From contig CAZVOD010000002.1 of the NCBI GenBank assembly GCA_964628385.1, forward strand, positions 1 through 64,000: 64,000 nucleotides of DNA, read 5' to 3'. This document shows, in pieces, positions 35,534 through 43,774 of this stretch (the first letter of the stretch is position 1; every line of letters begins with the position of its first letter). The DNA comes from JANQPA01 sp964628385 (lineage in GTDB: Bacteria > Bacteroidota > Bacteroidia > Chitinophagales > Saprospiraceae). The notes beneath the pieces were generated by a model. That model had not been told where the DNA came from and ran no database searches. It worked only from the letters and a program-made list of their open reading frames with translations. A program made the position numbers and the translations under genes.

Positions 35534-37267
35534 TTACCGATTGCAATCGACTGGAAAGCCCTTTGGAATGGCTTTGATGAGCTTTAAAGTATACTCTTTT
35601 TCAGGGTTGCTGTAAATTCTTTCCGGTGTTCCCGCTTCGATTATCTCTCCATCCTTTAATATTAGAACCCAATCACTCATATGTTTGATCACGGATAAAT
35701 CGTGAGAAATGAATAAATAAGAAAGTTTTTTCTCTTTTTTCAGATCAGATAACAAATTGAGAATTTGTGCTTGTATAGAAACATCCAATGAAGCCACGCA
35801 CTCATCACAGATAATCAGTTCCGGCTCTGCTGCCAGAGCCCTGGCTATGCCAATTCGCTGACGCTGCCCTCCTGAGAATTCTCCCGGAAATCGATTAAAG
35901 GCTTTTTGATCAAGGCCTACTACCTTGAGTAGTTCCATGACTTTTCCCAGCCCTTCCTGGCGATCAGCAGCCAATTTGTGAAAAAGAATAGGTTCCAGGA
36001 TGGCTTCCCCTATAGGCATTGAAGGGTTCAAGGAAGCATAAGGATCCTGAAATACAATCTGAATATTTTTAGGATTCTTCTTAGTGATTTGCCGACCGCG
36101 AAAACTCACTTGCCCAGATTGTGCATTTACCAGGCCTACTATTGCTTTTCCTATAGTGGATTTACCAGAGCCGGTTTCACCTACCAGGCCAATTGTTTGT
36201 TCTTCCCGAATCGAAAAACTAGCATCTTTGACGGCGTGTACACTTTTCTTTTGGGAAGAAAACCAGGATTTATTTTTATTATAGAAAACATTCAGATTTT
36301 TTACCGTTAAAAGCTCGGGCTCTTTTGGTGTAATTTCATTCTCCTGCAAGTGTCCATTCCTCGCAGGTACAATAAATGAGTCTACTATATCCTGATAAGA
36401 AACAGTGGATTGAACTGCATCAAAGTCCTCAATAACAGGTAGCCGATAGCGTTTTTCTGTCAAAGATGGCTTGCAAGCCAGTAATGCCCTAGTGTAAGCA
36501 TGCTGGGGGGTTGTAAAGATCGCTTTGGTAGCTCCTCTTTCCAATATTTTCCCATTTCTCATTACCAAAATCCTGTCAGCTAACTCTGCTACTAAATTCA
36601 GATCATGTGAAATAAAGAGGATAGACATTTCATACTCCTTTTGCAATTGTTTTAGCAAAGAAACAATTGATTTTTGAACAGATACATCCAAAGCCGTGGT
36701 AGGTTCGTCGGCAATGAGTAATTTCGGATTTCTGGCAATAGCAATAGCAATAATTACCCGTTGCTTTTGGCCACCAGAAATTTCGTGAGGGTAAGACTTC
36801 ATGATCCTCTCCGGATCGCGAATTTCAACTTTTTCCAGGAGTTCTAAAACGCGTTGCTGCAGCTGGTCACGCGGCAATTTCTCATCCAGCAAAACGGCCT
36901 CGGCAATCTGTTTACCACAGGTCATCAATGGATTTAGCGCAGTAAGTGGTTCCTGGAAGATCATAGAAACGACTTTTCCGCGAAGTTGCTGTAGTTTTTT
37001 TTCATTCGTTTCTAAAAGTGAGCATGAATCACCATCTGATTGCAGTATGATTTCACCGCTGACTTTGCATCTACCTAAATAGCGAGTCAGTTGCATAATG
37101 GTCAGCGCGGTGAGTGACTTTCCGGAGCCAGACTCCCCCACGATGCCCAGAAATTCCCCTTTTTTAATAGTAAAATCAATCTCATCAACAGCAGTGGAGG
37201 GGCCTTCTTCATTATTAAAGAGTACTTTCAACCCTTGTACTGTCAATATGTCTTCTTTTGTTGTCAT
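35534..37267 (-). CDS. Peptide/nickel-type ABC transporter, two fused ATP-binding domains
   Basis: 577 residues with two ABC ATPase domains, the YejF/DppD-DppF fusion type. Domain 1: Walker A GESGSGKS, signature SGGQKQR, Walker B LLIADEPTTALDVS. Domain 2: Walker A GETGSGKS, signature SGGQRQR, Walker B LIICDECVASLDVS. An oligopeptide-type C-terminal extension follows each (AYTRALLACKP and YTLKLIKAIPKG). It should power uptake of peptides or similar solutes; no permease or binding protein is in the window, so it is an orphan here. Fourteen bases downstream of the RNase D gene. Confidence 0.9.
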   Translation of the reverse strand: MTTKEDILTVQGLKVLFNNEEGPSTAVDEIDFTIKKGEFLGIVGESGSGKSLTALTIMQLTRYLGRCKVSGEIILQSDGDSCSLLETNEKKLQQLRGKVVSMIFQEPLTALNPLMTCGKQIAEAVLLDEKLPRDQLQQRVLELLEKVEIRDPERIMKSYPHEISGGQKQRVIIAIAIARNPKLLIADEPTTALDVSVQKSIVSLLKQLQKEYEMSILFISHDLNLVAELADRILVMRNGKILERGATKAIFTTPQHAYTRALLACKPSLTEKRYRLPVIEDFDAVQSTVSYQDIVDSFIVPARNGHLQENEITPKEPELLTVKNLNVFYNKNKSWFSSQKKSVHAVKDASFSIREEQTIGLVGETGSGKSTIGKAIVGLVNAQSGQVSFRGRQITKKNPKNIQIVFQDPYASLNPSMPIGEAILEPILFHKLAADRQEGLGKVMELLKVVGLDQKAFNRFPGEFSGGQRQRIGIARALAAEPELIICDECVASLDVSIQAQILNLLSDLKKEKKLSYLFISHDLSVIKHMSDWVLILKDGEIIEAGTPERIYSNPEKEYTLKLIKAIPKGFPVDCNR

Positions 37268-37281
37268 TTACTATTCAAGGC

Positions 37282-38466
37282 TTATTTGTCCAGTTGTAAG
37301 GTGATTTTACCATCTTCATGTTTTACCTGCAAGTTATCCAGATTGGATAGCCATTCGCTAAAATCATCTCCCAGGAAAGTTTGTCGCCATCCTTTACCGA
37401 GGATAGATTTATTGAGATCATTGTTTTTTCTCAATTTCTTCAAAGTAGATTTAGAAAGTACCAGATTAGGGGCTATTCCCTGTTCCAGGCAGTTGTATTT
37501 CATCACCAAGTATAGGATCTCGATAAGAATTTCTTCCTTGGGATCATTAATATTATCTGAGCCTACCTGCTTGAGTATTGCTCTTTCTTCTTCAGTTACC
37601 TGTTGATTATAGAGGTCTTCAAACACTGTCCCATGCTCTTTTGCAACCTTTGGTGGGATACGTCGATTCTGAAAGAGTGCTTCCTTCCCCGCTCCGATGG
37701 ATCTCACGATTTGTCCCAGGAGCTTATTGGGTAGCACCATTTCCCGGGAATAATCTTTTTGTTCAGCTACATAGCTTCGCCATTTAAAAAGTCGCATTAA
37801 AAAGGCTTGCTCCTTAAGGCGCAAGCTTTTGATCAGGTTGTTATCTAGGGCTTCCTTATTGGGGTCTCTTTGATAGTATTCTTCCGATTCCAGTGCCGTC
37901 ACCTCTTCCTTAGCCCAAGCCTGTCGGCTGGCTTTTTCCAATTTCTCACTAATTTTTTGCCACAAATCATACAGATACAATATATCATTCAAAGCATAGA
38001 GGAGTTGCTTCTTTTTCAGGGGTCGGGCTTCCCAATCTGCTACGGCATAACCTTTTTTCAGGAAAACCCCTAGTTCTCCCTCTACCAGCTTTTGAAAAGA
38101 TATTGGATACTTGTAGCCGACAAAACCTGCAGCGATTTGTGTATCGAACAGGTTGCGAGGTACAATACCATGGCTGCGATAAAATAAGCGGTAATCATTT
38201 TCTCCGGCGTGAGTGATTTTTAGTATACGTTCATCCGTAATGAAATTAAACAGTGGCGAAAGATCCTTCACACCGAACGGATCAATCAGGTAATTCCCGT
38301 TGACAGTAGCCACCTGAATCAAACATATCCGCGTATGAAAGCGTTTTTCTCCTACAAATTCTGTATCAAAGGCCAGCCAATCAAGGTTTTGATTGTCTGC
38401 TGCAAATTGATGGAGATGCTCCTGGGTATCTATAAATTGGTAAGTTTCACTTTTTGTTCTAGACAT
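37282..38466 (-). CDS. rnd: Ribonuclease D
   Basis: 394 residues. The DEDD exonuclease domain is at about 1-180: FDTEFVGEKRF carries the first D and E, HAGENDYRLF the next D, and YALNDILYLYDLW the last DxxxY-type site. Residues about 210-290 form an HRDC domain (LLGQIVRSIGAGKEAL). RNase D trims tRNA 3' ends and other small RNAs. A basic, helical C-terminus extends past the HRDC domain. First gene of a two-gene unit with the ABC ATPase. Confidence 0.88.
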   Translation of the reverse strand: MSRTKSETYQFIDTQEHLHQFAADNQNLDWLAFDTEFVGEKRFHTRICLIQVATVNGNYLIDPFGVKDLSPLFNFITDERILKITHAGENDYRLFYRSHGIVPRNLFDTQIAAGFVGYKYPISFQKLVEGELGVFLKKGYAVADWEARPLKKKQLLYALNDILYLYDLWQKISEKLEKASRQAWAKEEVTALESEEYYQRDPNKEALDNNLIKSLRLKEQAFLMRLFKWRSYVAEQKDYSREMVLPNKLLGQIVRSIGAGKEALFQNRRIPPKVAKEHGTVFEDLYNQQVTEEERAILKQVGSDNINDPKEEILIEILYLVMKYNCLEQGIAPNLVLSKSTLKKLRKNNDLNKSILGKGWRQTFLGDDFSEWLSNLDNLQVKHEDGKITLQLDK

Positions 38467-38671
38467 CTTTTTTTGCTATTTTCTTAATTCGACATCCTCC
38501 GATCTTTGGCCATAGCAGTACAGGTAAGTTCACAGGATTTGAGGTAGAAATTTTAACTTGTCGTTAATTTGGGAAATTACTTCGATAATCTCCTAACAAT
38601 ACCTTAAATTTCTTATCCAGAATAATAAATCAGGTAGCAAATATACATCCAATTATCAGAAAACCATTCCA

Positions 38672-41600
38672 ATGAAATTCATAAAGCGATTTTTTATCTT
38701 CTCGTTTATCATTTTGATCCTTTTGGTGGCAGCTGCCTTTCTAGCTCCGGTTATTTTCAAGGATCAAATTATTGAGCTCATTAAGACAGAAAGTAACAAG
38801 CAATTAAATGCCGAAATTGACTTTGAAGACGTCAGTCTTTCTTTTTTCAGAGACTTTCCCAATTTAAGCGTTGGCATCCAGAATTTCTCTTTAACAGGAA
38901 TTGATGAATTTGATGACTTACCACTAGCTCAAGCTAAACGAATAGCTGTAAGTGTGGATGTATGGTCGCTCATTTCTCCATCTAGGCCCATCACCATTGA
39001 ATCGGCCAGCATTGACAATCCAAAAATCAATATCATGGTGTTGAATAATGGAAAAGCCAACTACGATATTGCCAGAAGCAGTAATCAGCCATTCGACCCT
39101 ACTCAGGAAGACAGCAGCGGAAGTATCAATCTCTCTTTGAAACAATACGATATTACAGAAGCGAAAGTTACCTACGAGGATCGTAGTACGGACCTAGACC
39201 TTTTTATAGAGGGCCTAAACCATTCGGGCTCCGGAAATTACAGCAATAATATCTTCAATTTGGCTGCTCACACTGATATAAAATCAATTGACCTGACTTA
39301 TGGCATCACGCAATACCTCAAGGAGGTACAACTGAATTGGGATGCTACCCTGGCTATTGACCAAAACCAAAGTAAATATACTATTGAAGAAAATACTCTG
39401 GCGATTAATGCGCTGGCGCTAGACCTGGACGGTTTTGTAAAAATGTTGGAAGATGGATTGGAAATGGACCTCAGTTTGAAGACTCCCCAAAATGATTTTA
39501 AAAACCTTTTTTCTCTCATACCTGATGCCTATTCTGCTGATTTTGATAGAGTTGATTCCAGAGGTTCTTTTGAGTTGGATGCACAAGCTCAGGGCGTTTA
39601 CAAATTTGACCAGAGTACATACCCGGCTTTTTCTTCAGACCTTTCTGTACAAAATGGCTATGTCAAGTATCCCGGATTGCCACTAGCTGTTGAAAACATA
39701 CAAGCAGCCGCCAAAATAAATAGCCCGGGCAGCAATTTTGATGACCTAACAGTCGAAGCGTCAAAAATTGCGTGGAAAATCGGTGACCATCCCTTTGATG
39801 CAACATTTTATTTAAAAACGCCCCTTTCAGATCCAGACGTAAAATCTACCATTGACGGAACAATTGACCTGAATGACCTCAAGCAAGCCTTTCCTAATTA
39901 TGTAGATTCAGACATGGCCGGAGTCTTTGATTTTGATGTAGCAGTAGCGGCCAAACAATCAACTATAGAAGCCGGAAGATATGATCAGGTTAATATGGGA
40001 GGGAATGTGACAGCCAGCAAAGTAAGGTACCCACTGGAAGCCTACGGCTATCCTACACTAGCTATTAACGCTGCTACTTTGGAATTTACCCCTCAAAAGC
40101 TTATTCTCAATCGCATGGATGCCACAGCAGGTACTTCTGACTTGCAGGCCAGGGGCAGCCTTGACAACGTCCTGGCCTATTTTAGCCCGGATAAAACCAT
40201 GACCGGAGATTTCGATATCACTTCCAAATATTTCAATGCTGATGAGTGGTATTCGGCAGAACAAGCGGAAACAGCCGATGAGAATTTCAAAGATACGACT
40301 ACTGTTTCGGCTACTGATAAGCCGTTCGACCGGTTTGATATCCGGGCTCTTGTTGGAATTGCCCGCTTACAATATGATATTTATCAACTCAACAACACCA
40401 TTGCTGATGTCAGAGTTAGGCCCAACGATATGGATATCCGGAGTGTAACTACTCGTATCAAGGACAGTGACTTCAAAGCTAATGGAGCTATTACCAATCT
40501 GTTCAACTATCTGTACGAAGACGGTGTACTGGGAGGACGATTGGCCCTTGAATCTAATCAAATTAACATCAATAGTCTTTACAATGTAGCGCCGACCGCT
40601 GAACCACTCACACCACAAAACTCTTCAGCTGCTGGCGATTATACCGCTCCGGCTATTCCTAAAAATATCAACCTGACCATTCAGGCGGATGTCAATAAGG
40701 TGAAATACGCTCAAATGGAACTTCGAGATATTGATGGTCAGTTGGTAGTGGTCGAGCAGGCAGCTATCATGAATGAAGTAAAAGCCAGAGGACTGGGAGG
40801 AGATATCAAACTAAGCGGTCAGTATGATACCAAAGACCCTAAAAAGCCTTATTTCAAAATGAAGTACGATGTTGTCAGACTTGATTTTGTAGAAAGCTTT
40901 AAGCAAGCCAACACGTTTCGAACGCTGGCACCGATCGCCAACTATATGGAAGGTAAATACTCTTCCAGCATGATCATAGAAGGTATACTTGGCCCTAACC
41001 TGTATCCTGACTACAATACGTTGAATGCCAAAGGTTTTCTGGAAACTGTTGGTGCAGTAATAAAAGGGTTTGAGCCGCTTCAGAAGCTAGGCAACACCCT
41101 AAATATCGAGGAATTGAAAGATAATCTGGCTGTTCAAGATACCCGCAACTTCTTCGAGATGAAAAATGGCTTTATCGAGTTGGCACCCTTTGATGTAAAA
41201 GTTGAAGGGATAACAATGAATGTAAAAGGGAGGCACAGTATAACTTCTGAATTGGACTACGAAGTCAAGGCCAGTGTACCAAAAGAAAAACTCGAAGAAG
41301 GTGCTCTGGGAAGTCTAGTAAGTGGTGGATTAAGTTTTTTGGAAAAACAAGCCGGACAATTAGGCATTAAGTCTGGTGATGCTCAGTTTGTCAATGTTGG
41401 GCTCAATATTACAGGCAGTAGTAAGCAGCCAACTGTAAAAATAGATATTCTCGGACTAGGCAAGGGAGGTGAGCAATCTACCACCCCTCCTGATAGCACT
41501 CGTCTTAAAGAATCGATCGAAAGCGGAGTAGACTCTGGTAAATCAATTGTTAAGAAAGAAGCCGGTAAGTTAGTTGACTCTGCCAAGCAAGAAGGAGATG

Positions 41601-41740
41601 CCATCAAGGATACCTTAAAAGATGCTGCCAGGGAAAAGCTGGAAAAAGTATTGGGGAAAGAAGCCAAAGCCGAAGCCGACAGCATAAAAAAAGCACTGGA
41701 AAAATTTAATCCCTTTAAAAAGAAAAAGAGTGGTAATTAG
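38672..41740 (+). CDS. AsmA-family protein
   Basis: 1022 residues. One N-terminal membrane helix (about 7-30), then a typical AsmA N-domain (INFEDVSLSFFRDFPNLSVGI-like start, here IDFEDVSLSFFRDFPN) and a long beta-rich body with AsmA C-terminal strands (FELAPFDVKVEG-type, here IELAPFDVKVEG). The last ~75 residues are highly charged and probably form a coiled coil. AsmA proteins span the periplasm and, with the related TamB and YhdP, carry phospholipids towards the outer membrane. Alone in its transcript by appearance; the 205-base upstream gap holds no feature I can name. Confidence 0.85.
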   Translation: MKFIKRFFIFSFIILILLVAAAFLAPVIFKDQIIELIKTESNKQLNAEIDFEDVSLSFFRDFPNLSVGIQNFSLTGIDEFDDLPLAQAKRIAVSVDVWSLISPSRPITIESASIDNPKINIMVLNNGKANYDIARSSNQPFDPTQEDSSGSINLSLKQYDITEAKVTYEDRSTDLDLFIEGLNHSGSGNYSNNIFNLAAHTDIKSIDLTYGITQYLKEVQLNWDATLAIDQNQSKYTIEENTLAINALALDLDGFVKMLEDGLEMDLSLKTPQNDFKNLFSLIPDAYSADFDRVDSRGSFELDAQAQGVYKFDQSTYPAFSSDLSVQNGYVKYPGLPLAVENIQAAAKINSPGSNFDDLTVEASKIAWKIGDHPFDATFYLKTPLSDPDVKSTIDGTIDLNDLKQAFPNYVDSDMAGVFDFDVAVAAKQSTIEAGRYDQVNMGGNVTASKVRYPLEAYGYPTLAINAATLEFTPQKLILNRMDATAGTSDLQARGSLDNVLAYFSPDKTMTGDFDITSKYFNADEWYSAEQAETADENFKDTTTVSATDKPFDRFDIRALVGIARLQYDIYQLNNTIADVRVRPNDMDIRSVTTRIKDSDFKANGAITNLFNYLYEDGVLGGRLALESNQININSLYNVAPTAEPLTPQNSSAAGDYTAPAIPKNINLTIQADVNKVKYAQMELRDIDGQLVVVEQAAIMNEVKARGLGGDIKLSGQYDTKDPKKPYFKMKYDVVRLDFVESFKQANTFRTLAPIANYMEGKYSSSMIIEGILGPNLYPDYNTLNAKGFLETVGAVIKGFEPLQKLGNTLNIEELKDNLAVQDTRNFFEMKNGFIELAPFDVKVEGITMNVKGRHSITSELDYEVKASVPKEKLEEGALGSLVSGGLSFLEKQAGQLGIKSGDAQFVNVGLNITGSSKQPTVKIDILGLGKGGEQSTTPPDSTRLKESIESGVDSGKSIVKKEAGKLVDSAKQEGDAIKDTLKDAAREKLEKVLGKEAKAEADSIKKALEKFNPFKKKKSGN

Positions 41741-41761
41741 GCCGATTTGCAGTCAGCTTGG

Positions 41762-42613
41762 TTAGAATAGCTTGCGCTGTAAGTTTCTTACTTTTTTCAG
41801 AAGCTTCAGCATTTTCAGATTAATCGACTTATTGACGCTGAAAAAATATCCATTAATAGTTATCCAGTCTTTATGGCGTTTGATTTCATCGAGGGAATCG
41901 TAGGGCACTTTACGTGCTTTTTCTAGGTGAGCTTTCCAGTAAATAGCGTACTCGGTAAGGGCAAATCCCTCTTTACAGGAGCCAAAGAGGCTTTGATCTG
42001 CTATTAAGAGAATTTTTTCTTTCTTTGCGGGAAAGAGAAAAGATTTTCCGGCATTCTTTAGCTTATCTAGTGGCATTAGCAGGAAATTAGTGTAATAAGC
42101 TTCACTCTCTTTAGCCATATCCAGGTAATCCTGTATCATTTCTATCAGGTTTACCTTGTTCCATTCTACCCCCTGGTACTGCAGTATCGTCTCCGGTAAT
42201 TCCACATCATTGATATCCTGGCAAAAATGAATGATAAAAAAATCCAGTAATTCATCGAAAACATCCTGTATAAAAGCCAGAGCTTCTCGTTGCTCAACGT
42301 CTCCGTCTTCCCATAGATCAAGCAATTCTTCACTCAATTGGCGACTCCTCAGCTGAACGGTATCCCGGAAGCCGGATTCGTATAAACGTTCGGAATAATC
42401 CTGGAATTGTTCCGGCTGATGTTCTTCTTTTACTCTTTCTTTCAGCGCTTTGAAAAAACGATCCGTAATCTGCCGGGCCAAGTCTCCTTTAAAATCCAGG
42501 CTATCTCCACGCCGGGTCGTTGTTGTACGACGACTCCCCTGCTTTGCTCCACATTCAAAGCAAAAACGAGCCTCTTCGGGCAATGGCGTACGACAGCTAG
42601 GACACTTTTTCAT
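41762..42613 (-). CDS. Zinc-ribbon protein, hypothetical
   Basis: 283 residues. The N-terminus is a double CxxC zinc ribbon (C4, C7, C18, C21) of the type used as a rubredoxin-like or DNA/RNA-binding ribbon. After a short basic and threonine-rich linker comes a largely helical domain (about 40-200) and a C-terminal part with IYWKAHLEKARKVPYDSLDEI and a strand that recalls a PH- or bPH-type small domain. No function known. Convergent with the AsmA gene, 21 bases apart. Confidence 0.6.
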   Translation of the reverse strand: MKKCPSCRTPLPEEARFCFECGAKQGSRRTTTTRRGDSLDFKGDLARQITDRFFKALKERVKEEHQPEQFQDYSERLYESGFRDTVQLRSRQLSEELLDLWEDGDVEQREALAFIQDVFDELLDFFIIHFCQDINDVELPETILQYQGVEWNKVNLIEMIQDYLDMAKESEAYYTNFLLMPLDKLKNAGKSFLFPAKKEKILLIADQSLFGSCKEGFALTEYAIYWKAHLEKARKVPYDSLDEIKRHKDWITINGYFFSVNKSINLKMLKLLKKVRNLQRKLF

Positions 42614-42730
42614 TTATTCACTCCACTTTCATTAGAACATCAATTTGGAGAACCCTTAGGGTCTATAAATTGTTTAACCGGCAAAATAGCATTATTGTGT
42701 ATCACAATATGAACTAATAACGTTTTAATT

Positions 42731-42886
42731 TTGCCGAAACAAAAAAAGAAATCAGATTTACCTCAAAAAGTGTGTGTACATTGCCAGTGTCCCTTCACCT
42801 GGAGAAAAAAGTGGGAGAACGTCTGGGATGAGGTTAAATACTGTAGCAAACGCTGCAGTAATGAAGCCCGAAAAAAGAAGAAGTAA
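42731..42886 (+). CDS. DUF2256 domain protein, short, TTG start
   Basis: A 51-residue reading frame that is easily missed. From a TTG at 42731 it reads MPKQKKKSDLPQKVCVHC, then QCPFTWRKKWENVWDEVKYC and SKRCSNEARKKKK. Four cysteines in two CxxC/CxxxC pairs around a W-rich core, with basic ends, are the DUF2256 zinc-finger pattern. No ATG lies in frame; the frame is open only back to 42713, with ATT at 42728 the only other candidate. Function of DUF2256 is unknown; it is often found near photolyase/cryptochrome genes, which are not seen here. Divergent from the zinc-ribbon gene. The 177 bases after it are empty. Confidence 0.75.
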   Translation: MPKQKKKSDLPQKVCVHCQCPFTWRKKWENVWDEVKYCSKRCSNEARKKKK

Positions 42887-43063
42887 TACACTTGTTTAAG
42901 AGCGTATTTGGATTTTGGTGATGAAGTTGTTTAAGCGGGTAGATTTATCGCTGGGGATAAAAACTAAAGGATTTGATTCGTGATATTTTACCCCCAGCGA
43001 AACAAGTCTTTCAAACCATTTCGATAATTAATTTCTAAAAAGCTGACGAAAAGCCAATTTAAG

Positions 43064-43705
43064 ATGTCTGAAAATACAAGGAAAAAGTTTGAAAAGAATC
43101 ATCCGGTATACGAGGAATATGAGTCATTTGCTTTCCACCCTTACAACGTCCTTTTGATATTAACCCTATTCAGTATTACGGTTTTATTTTTAGCTTTTTC
43201 GGCCGCATTTATCTATACCAGGGTGCAGAGTGACCTACCGCCGATAAAGTTACCATCTATTTTTTTACTAAACACCCTGCTTTTACTAGGCAGTAGTGCG
43301 ACAATGATTTGGGCAAAAAAATCTTACAAAGCGGATAACACTAAAAACTATCAAAGGGCTCTGATTGCGACCATTGTTTTATCCATCATTTTTATGATTG
43401 CCCAATTTTTTGGGTGGCGAGAACTTTTCTTACAGGAAATTTTTATCCATTCTGACAATTCAGCAGGTTATCTATACGTAATTAGCGGCTTACACTTTGC
43501 TCACGTTATAGCAGGCTTGCCATTTTTGGGAATATTTTTGTGGAAAGCATATAAGCGCATGAAAGAACCAGTAAGCGTTTTGGTTTATTTTTCGGACCCT
43601 GACAAGCGACTCAGGCTCAGGCTTTTAACTATCTACTGGCACTTTCTGGATGGACTGTGGATCTATTTGGTTTTATTCTTTTGGATCAATTACCTCATCC
43701 AATAA
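43064..43705 (+). CDS. Cytochrome c oxidase subunit III-like membrane protein
   Basis: 213 residues with five hydrophobic helices, the minimum subunit III layout. Family marks are SGLHFAHVIAGLPFLGIFLW and YWHFLDGLWIYLVLFFW, together with an N-terminal FHPYNVLLILTLFSITVLFLAF helix. Subunit III supports stable proton pumping by haem-copper oxidases. Here it is not next to subunits I and II, so it is an extra or split-off copy; the main oxidase operon must be elsewhere in the genome. Inner membrane. Confidence 0.8.
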   Translation: MSENTRKKFEKNHPVYEEYESFAFHPYNVLLILTLFSITVLFLAFSAAFIYTRVQSDLPPIKLPSIFLLNTLLLLGSSATMIWAKKSYKADNTKNYQRALIATIVLSIIFMIAQFFGWRELFLQEIFIHSDNSAGYLYVISGLHFAHVIAGLPFLGIFLWKAYKRMKEPVSVLVYFSDPDKRLRLRLLTIYWHFLDGLWIYLVLFFWINYLIQ

Positions 43706-43740
43706 CAAAATATAGCTATACCATTTCAGCAGTGAGTTTT

Positions 43741-43748
43741 TATATTTG
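43741..43748 (+). promoter_or_regulatory. Candidate -7 box (TATATTTG) of the PurL-like gene
   Basis: TATATTTG matches TAnnTTTG exactly, 26 bases before the start codon at 43775. No TTTG lies at the -33 position. An out-of-frame ATG at 43759 opens an 11-codon reading frame that overlaps the real start. Confidence 0.4.
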
Positions 43749-43774
43749 TACTTTACCAATGACCACTGACAGCA

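Noticed and set aside
4470..38660. Shared 15-base string (AAATATACATCCAAT) before the fsa and AsmA genes
   Set aside because: For a 64 kb AT-rich window one such pair is expected by chance; it does not fit the promoter consensus.
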